Under the pieces are notes generated by a model. That model saw only the letters and a program-made list of their open reading frames with translations. It did no database searches and was not told where the DNA came from. Shown here one piece after another: positions 58,596-64,000 of a stretch of DNA of 64,000 nt; position 1 is the stretch's first letter, and each line of letters starts with the position of its first letter. The DNA comes from Streptomyces stelliscabiei (GTDB taxonomy: Bacteria > Actinomycetota > Actinomycetes > Streptomycetales > Streptomycetaceae): assembly GCF_014873495.1 (NCBI RefSeq), contig NZ_JADBGF010000001.1, positions 4,712,001-4,776,000 of the forward strand. Reading direction: 5' to 3'. A program made the position numbers and the translations under genes.

Positions 58596-59624
58596 ATGAC
58601 GAACACAGCGACGGCCTCGTCGTACCCCCAGCTGCCCATCATCGATCTCTCCGCCGCCGATCGTGGACCCGAGGCGCGGGCGCTGTTGCACGCGCAGTTG
58701 CACAGTGCCGCGCACGACGTGGGGTTCTTCCAGCTCGTCGGGCACGGGGTGGGTGAGGACGAGATCGCGCGGCTCACCGGCGCCATGCGGGAGTTCTTCG
58801 CCCTGCCCGAGGCCGAGCGGCTCGCCCTCGACAACGTCAACTCGCCGCACTTCCGGGGGTACACGCGGACCGGGGACGAGCGGACGGGCGGGAGCCGGGA
58901 CTGGCGGGACCAGCTGGACATCGGGGCCGAGCGGGCCGCGCGCGTCCCGGGGGACGGTGAGCCCGCCTACTGGTGGCTGCAGGGGCCCAACCAGTGGCCC
59001 GGCTCCCTGCCGGGGCTGCGGGACGCCGCCCTCGCGTGGATCGACCGGCTCAGCGCCGTGGCCCAGCGGTTGCTGCGTGAGCTGCTGGTCTCCATCGGGG
59101 CTCCCGCCGATTTCTACGACCCGATCTTCGGGGAGCGGGCGCATCCGCATCTGAAGCTCGTGCGCTACCCCGGCAGTGCGGGGGACGGCGCCGATCAGGG
59201 GGTGGGGGCCCACAAGGACTACGGGTTCCTGACGCTGCTGCTGCAGGACCAGGTCGGTGGGCTGCAGGTGGAGCGCGCGGACGGGCTGTTCCATGACGTG
59301 CCGCCGATCCCGGGGGCGTTCGTCGTGAATCTCGGGGAGCTGCTGGAGGTGGCGACCAACGGGTACCTGCTCGCCACCCGCCACCGGGTCGTCAGTCCGG
59401 CGGGGGCGACCGAGCGGTTCTCGGTGCCGTTCTTCTACAACCCCCGGCTCGACGCGCGGGTCGAGCCGCTCGTCTTCCCGTACGCGTCCGTCGCGCCCGG
59501 GGTGACCGACGATCCGGGGAACCCGCTGTTCGCGGAGTACGGGTTCAACGAACTGAAGGGGAAGCTGCGGGCGCATCCGCTGGTCGCGGAGCGGCATCAC
59601 GCGGGGCTGCTCAGCCCCGCGTGA
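58596..59624 (+). CDS. 2-oxoglutarate/Fe(II) dioxygenase (isopenicillin N synthase family)
   Basis: A 342-residue jelly-roll oxygenase. The facial triad is His206 and Asp208 (GVGAHKDYGFLTLL) and His263 (ATRHRVVSPAG). The RxS motif, R274/S276 (ERFSVPFFYNPR), binds the 2-oxoglutarate carboxylate. The N-terminal DIOX_N part (QLPIIDLSAADRG; GFFQLVGHGV) is complete. Streptomycete members are of unknown substrate. It is downstream of the leader-peptide/hairpin region and may be controlled by it. Confidence 0.9.
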   Translation: MTNTATASSYPQLPIIDLSAADRGPEARALLHAQLHSAAHDVGFFQLVGHGVGEDEIARLTGAMREFFALPEAERLALDNVNSPHFRGYTRTGDERTGGSRDWRDQLDIGAERAARVPGDGEPAYWWLQGPNQWPGSLPGLRDAALAWIDRLSAVAQRLLRELLVSIGAPADFYDPIFGERAHPHLKLVRYPGSAGDGADQGVGAHKDYGFLTLLLQDQVGGLQVERADGLFHDVPPIPGAFVVNLGELLEVATNGYLLATRHRVVSPAGATERFSVPFFYNPRLDARVEPLVFPYASVAPGVTDDPGNPLFAEYGFNELKGKLRAHPLVAERHHAGLLSPA

Positions 59625-59639
59625 CCTGAGCCGGATCCG

Positions 59640-60740
59640 CTAGTCGGCGATGTCCTCGTACCCGGCGATCTCCTGCGGGCCGCGCGCGGGCGGGCCCACG
59701 TAGCGGGCGGAGGGGCGGACGAGGCGGCCGGTGCGCTTCTGTTCGAGGATGTGGGCGGACCAGCCCGCGGTGCGGGCGCAGGTGAACATCGACGTGAACA
59801 TGTGGGCCGGGACCTCGGCGAAGTCGAGGACGATCGCGGCCCAGAACTCGACGTTCGTGGCGAGGACGCGGTCGGGTCGGCGGGCGTGGAGTTCGGCCAG
59901 GGCCGCCTTCTCCAGGGCCTCGGCGACCTCGAAGCGGGGGGCGCCGAGGTCGCGGGCGGTGCGGCGCAGGACGCGGGCGCGGGGGTCCTCGGCGCGGTAG
60001 ACGCGGTGGCCGAAGCCCATGAGGCGTTCGCCCTTGTCGAGGGCCTGTTTGACGTAGGCGTCGGCGTCGCCCGTGCGTTCGATCTCCTCGATCATGCCGA
60101 GGACGCGGGAGGGGGCGCCGCCGTGGAGGGGGCCGGACATGGCGCCCACGGCGCCGGACAGGGCCGCCGCCACGTCCGCGCCGGTCGAGGCGATGACGCG
60201 CGCGGTGAAGGTGGAGGCGTTCATGCCGTGCTCGGCCGCCGAGGTCCAGTAGGCGTCGACCGCCGCGACGTGCTTGGGGTCGGGTTCGCCGCGCCAGCGG
60301 ATCATGAAGCGTTCGACGACGGACTGGGCCTTGTCGATCTCGCGCTGCGGGACCATGGGGTGGCCCTGACCGCGGGCGGACTGGGCGACGTAGGACAGGG
60401 CCATCACGGCGGCGCGGGCGAGGTCGGCGCGGGCCTGCTGCTCGTCGATGTCCAGGAGGGGCTTGAGGCCCCAGACCGGGGCGAGCATGGCCAGCGCGGA
60501 CTGGACGTCGACGCGGATGTCGCCCGAGTGGACGGGGATGGGGAACGGCTCGGCGGGCGGCAGGCCGGGGCGGAAGGCACCGTCGACGAGCAGGCCCCAG
60601 ACGTTGCCGAAGGAGACGTGGCCGACCAGGTCCTCGATGTCGACGCCGCGGTACCGGAGCGCGCCGCCCTCCTTGTCCGGTTCGGCGATCTCCGTCTCGA
60701 ACGCGACGACTCCTTCGAGCCCGGGTACGAAGTCGGACAT
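59640..60740 (-). CDS. Citrate synthase (secondary, type 2-like)
   Basis: A 366-residue citrate synthase. Start is the ATG of MSDFVPGLEGVVAFETEIAE with GAGGAG upstream. Active-site segments: AEHGMNASTFTARVIAST (first His), GPLHGGAPSRVLGM (second His) and GFGHRVYRAEDPRARVL with the third catalytic region; the Asp follows near NVEFWAAIVL. Shorter than the primary TCA enzyme (about 430), it could be a 2-methylcitrate or alternative citrate synthase. It is divergent from pdxH with a palindrome between them. Confidence 0.9.
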   Translation of the reverse strand: MSDFVPGLEGVVAFETEIAEPDKEGGALRYRGVDIEDLVGHVSFGNVWGLLVDGAFRPGLPPAEPFPIPVHSGDIRVDVQSALAMLAPVWGLKPLLDIDEQQARADLARAAVMALSYVAQSARGQGHPMVPQREIDKAQSVVERFMIRWRGEPDPKHVAAVDAYWTSAAEHGMNASTFTARVIASTGADVAAALSGAVGAMSGPLHGGAPSRVLGMIEEIERTGDADAYVKQALDKGERLMGFGHRVYRAEDPRARVLRRTARDLGAPRFEVAEALEKAALAELHARRPDRVLATNVEFWAAIVLDFAEVPAHMFTSMFTCARTAGWSAHILEQKRTGRLVRPSARYVGPPARGPQEIAGYEDIAD

Positions 60741-60789
60741 CAGGCGGCTCCTCTTGATGCGGGCGACAGGGGGTTCCAAAACCATACGC

Positions 60790-60830
60790 CTGAGTGCCAG
60801 GTTTGGGGAGAGTCCGCGGCACTCAGTGCC
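60790..60830. promoter_or_regulatory. GGCACT-C-AGTGCC palindrome between citrate synthase gene and pdxH
   Basis: GGCACTCAGTGCC (60818-60830) is a perfect 6+1+6 palindrome. A further half, CTGAGTGCC (60790-60798), is the inverted complement of GGCACTCAG (60818-60826). The set lies in the 130-bp divergent gap and looks like an operator for an unidentified regulator of one or both genes. Confidence 0.5.
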
Positions 60831-60870
60831 ACTTCTCCACCGGCGGCCGTTGATACGGCAGGATGACCAT

Positions 60871-61524
60871 GTGAACGATCACGACCCCGCCGTCATGCGC
60901 AAGCAGTACCGCGCCGACGGCCTCGACGAGAGCGAGCTGGCCGGCGACCCGATGGAGCAGTTCGCGCGGTGGTTCGGGCAGGCCGCGCGGGAGGGCGCGG
61001 TCTTCGAGCCGAACGCCATGGTCGTGTCGACGGCGGACGCCGAGGGGCGGCCGAGTTCCCGTACGGTGCTGATGAAGGCGTACGACGCGCGGGGCTTCGT
61101 CTTCTACACGAACTACGGCTCCCGCAAGGCCCGGGACCTGGCGGACAACCCGCACGTCTCGCTGCTGTTCCCCTGGCACGGGATCGCCCGGCAGGTGATC
61201 GTGACGGGTACGGCGCGGCGGACCGGGCGGGACGAGACGGCGGCGTACTTCCGGACGCGACCGCATGGTTCACAGCTGGGCGCGTGGGCCAGCGCGCAGT
61301 CCTCGGTGATCTCCTCACGGGTCGAACTGGACGCCGCCTACGAGGAGTTGCACGCCCGCTATCCGGAGGGCGAGCAGGTGCCGGTGCCGCCGGACTGGGG
61401 CGGTTTCCGGGTGACGCCGCAGGCGGTGGAGTTCTGGCAGGGGCGGGGGAACCGGCTGCACGACCGGCTGCGGTACACGGCGGAGCCGGACGGGTCGTGG
61501 CGGGTGGAGCGGCTCAGCCCGTAG
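60871..61524 (+). CDS. pdxH: Pyridoxamine 5'-phosphate oxidase
   Basis: A 217-residue FMN enzyme producing pyridoxal 5'-phosphate. Start GTG (VNDHDPAVMRKQYRADGLDE) has GGCAGGA upstream; an internal ATG at 60895 is possible. Canonical motifs: DPMEQFARWFGQAAREG, AEGRPSSRTVLMKAYDARGF, FYTNYGSRKARDLADNPHVS, RPHGSQLGAWASAQSSVISS and a C-terminal EFWQGRGNRLHDRLRY. All FMN and PLP ligands of the E. coli family appear conserved. In contrast to the paralogue at 17360, this looks like the true PdxH. Confidence 0.95.
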   Translation: MNDHDPAVMRKQYRADGLDESELAGDPMEQFARWFGQAAREGAVFEPNAMVVSTADAEGRPSSRTVLMKAYDARGFVFYTNYGSRKARDLADNPHVSLLFPWHGIARQVIVTGTARRTGRDETAAYFRTRPHGSQLGAWASAQSSVISSRVELDAAYEELHARYPEGEQVPVPPDWGGFRVTPQAVEFWQGRGNRLHDRLRYTAEPDGSWRVERLSP

Positions 61525-61527
61525 GGG

Positions 61528-62259
61528 TCAGCCGAGGGCCTCGTCCAGCAGGGCCGCCCACTGGTTCACGACCCTGTCGCGGCGACCGGTGTCGTCGGTG
61601 AGGAGGTTGGCGAGGCCGAGGCCGCGGGCCATGTCGAGGAGGCCCTGGACGGTTTCGCGGACGCCGGGGACGGTCTCGTCGGCGCGCAGGAGTTCGACGG
61701 CGATGCGGTGGGTCTCGCGGCCGACGCGGGCTTCGAGTTCGGTGACGCGCAGGCGGAGCTGCTCCTCGTTGGAGGCGGCGACCCAGAGGTGGAGGGCGGC
61801 GCGGAAGAGGGGGCCGGTGAAGAGGTCGACGACGGCGGCGACGACGGCCCGGCGGTCGGCGGGTCCCTCGGGGAAGAGGGCGCGCAGGGCGAGGGAGCGC
61901 TCCTCGGCGACGTACTCGACGGCGGCGGTGAAGAGGTCCTCGCGGGTGCGGAAGTGGTGCTGGGCGGCGCCTCGGGAGACACCGGCGCGCTCGGCGACGA
62001 CGGAGACGGTGGAGCCGGCCCAGCCGTGTTCGGCGAGGCAGGACACGGCGGCTTCCAGGAGCCGCTTGCGGGTGACCCGGCTGCGGTCCTGCTTGGGGCC
62101 CCGGTCCGCCACCGTGGCGGGTTCGGCGTCGATGTCCGTGCCGGTGCCGGTCTCGGTGCCGGTCACAGTTCCGGTGTCGGTGTCGGTGTCGGTCTCGGTT
62201 CCGGTGTCGGTCTCGGTTCCGGTCTCGTCGGATGTGCCCACCGCACTCACAGCACCCAT
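61528..62259 (-). CDS. TetR-family regulator with Thr/Asp repeat N-terminus
   Basis: A 243-residue TetR protein. The HTH is at about 60-110 (VTRKRLLEAAVSCLAEHGWA; VVAERAGVSRGAAQHHFRTR). Residues 10-45 are a repetitive Thr/Asp/Glu/Gly stretch (TGTETDTGTETDTDTDTG) encoded by a 6- to 18-bp microsatellite. The start overlaps the end of the upstream hydratase gene by 13 bp, so they are coupled; it probably controls its own operon (CoA ligase, hydratase, TetR). The repeat could vary in length between strains. Confidence 0.88.
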   Translation of the reverse strand: MGAVSAVGTSDETGTETDTGTETDTDTDTGTVTGTETGTGTDIDAEPATVADRGPKQDRSRVTRKRLLEAAVSCLAEHGWAGSTVSVVAERAGVSRGAAQHHFRTREDLFTAAVEYVAEERSLALRALFPEGPADRRAVVAAVVDLFTGPLFRAALHLWVAASNEEQLRLRVTELEARVGRETHRIAVELLRADETVPGVRETVQGLLDMARGLGLANLLTDDTGRRDRVVNQWAALLDEALG

Positions 62260-62993
62260 CCCGGTTCCCTTCTTTCGAGGAAGGCCGTCATGCCCTCGCG
62301 GGCGTCGGCGGAGGCGAACAGCCGGGACGAGAGCCGGGTCAGTTCGCCCGCGTCCCGGTCGAAGTTCTCCAGCACCTTAGTCGTGAGCAGCTGTTTCGCC
62401 TCCGCCAGGGCCCTCGGTGAGGCCCGGCGCAGTCCGTCGAGGACGGGTTCGAGTACGGCGTCGACCTCGGCGCCGGCGTCGGTGATCAGCCCGATGCGGG
62501 CGGCTTCGGCGGGGCCGAACTTCTCGCCGGTGAGGTAGTAGCGCGCGAGGGCGCGCGGGTCGGTACGGGGGCGCAGGGTGAGGGAGATGACGGCGGGCGC
62601 GACACCGATGCGGACCTCCGTGAGGGCGAAGGTGGCCTCGGGTCCGGCGGCGGCGATGTCGCAGGCCCCGAGCAGGCCGAGCCCGCCCGCCCGGACGTGC
62701 CCGGTGACGCGCGCGACGACGGGCTTCGGCAGCTGCAGGAGCTGCCGGAAGAGGTCGACCAGGGCTTGCGGGTCGGGCGGGTCGCGCAGGTCGGCGCCGG
62801 CGCAGAAGGTGTTGCCGGTGTGGGTGAGGACGACGGCCCGTACGGCGTCGTCCTTGCCGCACCCGTCCAGGGCGTCGCGGAGTGCGGCGACGAGGGCCGC
62901 CGAGAGGGCGTTGCGGTTGGCCGGGGAGTCGAGGGTGAGGGTGGTGATGCCCCGGTGGTGCGCGGTGCGTACGAGGGGTTCGGTGTCCGTCAC
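62247..62993 (-). CDS. Enoyl-CoA hydratase family protein
   Basis: A 248-residue crotonase. Motifs: GITTLTLDSPANRNALSAAL, FCAGADLRDPP, GHVRAGGLGLLGACDIAAAG and EATFALTEVRIGVAPAVISL. The Glu of LTEVRIG is at the second catalytic position and the first is replaced by Gly/Ala, as in hydrolase/isomerase-like members. Its GTG start overlaps the stop of the CoA ligase gene (GTGA). It is coupled to a CoA ligase and a TetR regulator, and probably serves degradation of an aromatic or acyl acid. Confidence 0.88.
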   Translation of the reverse strand: MTDTEPLVRTAHHRGITTLTLDSPANRNALSAALVAALRDALDGCGKDDAVRAVVLTHTGNTFCAGADLRDPPDPQALVDLFRQLLQLPKPVVARVTGHVRAGGLGLLGACDIAAAGPEATFALTEVRIGVAPAVISLTLRPRTDPRALARYYLTGEKFGPAEAARIGLITDAGAEVDAVLEPVLDGLRRASPRALAEAKQLLTTKVLENFDRDAGELTRLSSRLFASADAREGMTAFLERREPGWVL

Positions 62994-64000
62994 AGGCGCT
63001 CCCTGAGTTCGCGGCGGAGGATCTTCCCGGAGGCCGCGCGGGGCACGGCGTCGATGAAGGTGACGTGGCGGACGCGCTTGTAGGGGGCGACGCGTTCGGC
63101 GACGTACATCATGATCTCGCCCTCGGAGAGTTCACGGTCGGTGGGGCGGCGGACGACGAAGGCGTGCGGAACCTCGTTGCCGTCGTCGTTGTAGTGGCCG
63201 ATGACGGCGGCGTCGGCGATGCCGGGGTGGGTGACGAGGAGGGCTTCGAGTTCGGCGGGGGCGACCTGGAACCCCTTGTACTTGATCAGTTCCTTGACGC
63301 GGTCGACGACGTACAGCCAGCCGTCGGCGTCGGTGTGGCCGATGTCGCCGGTGGAGAGCCAGCCGTCGGCGTCGATCATGTCTGCGGTGGCCTGGGGGCG
63401 GCCCAGGTAGCCCTTCATGACCTGGGGGCCCCGGATGACGATCTCGCCCGGTTCGCCGGGGCCGAGGTCCTTGCCGGGGTCGTCGAGGGAGACGATCCGC
63501 ATCTCGGTGCCGGCGATGAGCCTGCCGACGGTGCCGGGGGGCGCGGAGGCGGCCCGGTCGAGGGGCACGATGTGGGAACAGGGGGACAGTTCGGTCATGC
63601 CGTAGCCCTGGACGACGGGCGGCAGGCCGAGGCGGGCGGAGCAGGCGGCGGCGAGCTTCGCGTCGAGGGGTGCGGCGGCGGAGAGGATGTGCCGGACCGT
63701 GGAGAGGTCGTGTCGTTCGGCCGCCGGGTGCTTGGCGAGGGCGAGGACGATCGGCGGGGCCACGTAGAGGTGGGTGATGCGGTGCCGGACGATCGCGGCG
63801 AGGTAGCTCTCCAGGTCGAAGCGGGGCAGGACGACGACCGTGGCACCGAGTCGCAGCGGGGCGTTCATCAGGGCGGTGAGCCCGTAGATGTGGAAGAACG
63901 GCAGGACGGCGAGGATGCGGTCGCCGGGGCCCGCCGGCATGACCGGTTCGAGCTGGGCGAGGTTGGTGGCGATGGACCGGTGGGTGAGCATGACGCCCTT
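62990..64000 (-). CDS. 4-coumarate-CoA ligase family AMP-forming enzyme, 5' end outside window
   Basis: The open frame continues past the window edge; 336 residues of the C-terminal part are visible, beginning KGVMLTHRSIATNLAQLEPV. ANL motifs: YGMTELSPCSH, STGDIGHTDADGWLYVVDRV, IKYKGFQVAPAELEALLVTH and the terminal PRAASGKILRRELRERL. The KGFQVAPAELE loop is typical of 4CL-like ligases. First gene of the ligase/hydratase/TetR operon. No regulon palindrome is visible for it, as its promoter is beyond the window. Confidence 0.92.
   Translation of the reverse strand, partial: KGVMLTHRSIATNLAQLEPVMPAGPGDRILAVLPFFHIYGLTALMNAPLRLGATVVVLPRFDLESYLAAIVRHRITHLYVAPPIVLALAKHPAAERHDLSTVRHILSAAAPLDAKLAAACSARLGLPPVVQGYGMTELSPCSHIVPLDRAASAPPGTVGRLIAGTEMRIVSLDDPGKDLGPGEPGEIVIRGPQVMKGYLGRPQATADMIDADGWLSTGDIGHTDADGWLYVVDRVKELIKYKGFQVAPAELEALLVTHPGIADAAVIGHYNDDGNEVPHAFVVRRPTDRELSEGEIMMYVAERVAPYKRVRHVTFIDAVPRAASGKILRRELRERL

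Noticed and set aside
58253..58756. A 167-codon frame starting four bases after the leader-peptide ATG
   Set aside because: It runs through the hairpin region and into the oxygenase gene in the wrong frame; the ribosome site fits the 12-codon frame better.

Overview
This window is about 72% G+C and its coding frames have the G/C-rich third codon positions of a streptomycete chromosome. Other streptomycete marks are mycothiol-type anti-sigma proteins, GTG starts, F420/FMN split-barrel enzymes, an NsdA-like TPR regulator and DmdR1. From memory, the right third resembles the Streptomyces coelicolor SCO4383-SCO4404 neighbourhood: CoA ligase, enoyl-CoA hydratase, pdxH, a citrate synthase, a SIS-domain gene, the iron repressor dmdR1/desR and purU. 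No rRNA, tRNA, CRISPR array, transposase or prophage was seen.

Left and central part (about 0.5-40.3 kb): a large acyl-CoA catabolic region interrupted by unrelated genes. It encodes two AMP-forming CoA ligases, one ADP-forming acyl-CoA synthetase, two SCP-x/Ltp2-type thiolase-like proteins and two DUF35 Zn-ribbon/OB-fold partners. It also has two enoyl-CoA hydratases and four acyl-CoA dehydrogenase chains: two catalytic-type with a FERG glutamate and two short ones without it. An SDR, a zinc alcohol dehydrogenase, a cyclase-family hydrolase, an ACMSD-like amidohydrolase, a flavin monooxygenase, a flavin reductase, a DoxX-like membrane protein and F420/FMN split-barrel proteins complete the set. 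Seven promoter regions here carry thirteen copies of a 15-bp palindrome, consensus CTGACG-N3-CGTCAG. This looks like one dispersed regulon; the leaderless TetR gene at 12.7 kb is the best candidate for its regulator. The enzyme set resembles actinobacterial degradation of steroid side chains or alicyclic acids, but no KstD, KshA or meta-cleavage dioxygenase is present, so the substrate is unknown. Interspersed are a membrane acyltransferase, an ECF sigma factor with its CU044_5270 partner, a Ser/Thr kinase with a PQQ-type propeller, a VOC protein, an MFS/GlxA pair and an anti-sigma-like ATPase.

Middle-right (40-51 kb): regulators and housekeeping genes. These are an EF-hand protein, a STAS anti-anti-sigma factor, an ECF sigma factor coupled to a zinc-finger/MDMPI anti-sigma protein, purU, a substrate-binding lipoprotein, a proline-rich membrane protein with repeated TQ-x-I-P motifs, an NsdA-like regulator and a prim-pol domain protein. 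A broken gene with an in-frame amber stop follows at 51.3-51.9 kb.

Right end (52-64 kb): an alpha/beta hydrolase whose nucleophile position is Ala, a structured intergenic region that may be an RNA, and dmdR1. Next come a SIS-domain isomerase with a DasR-type operator inside its promoter, a PAS protein, a maltokinase-cap-like protein and a short leader peptide with a large hairpin ahead of a 2-oxoglutarate/Fe(II) oxygenase. The window closes with a citrate synthase/pdxH divergent pair and a TetR-enoyl-CoA hydratase-CoA ligase operon cut by the window edge.
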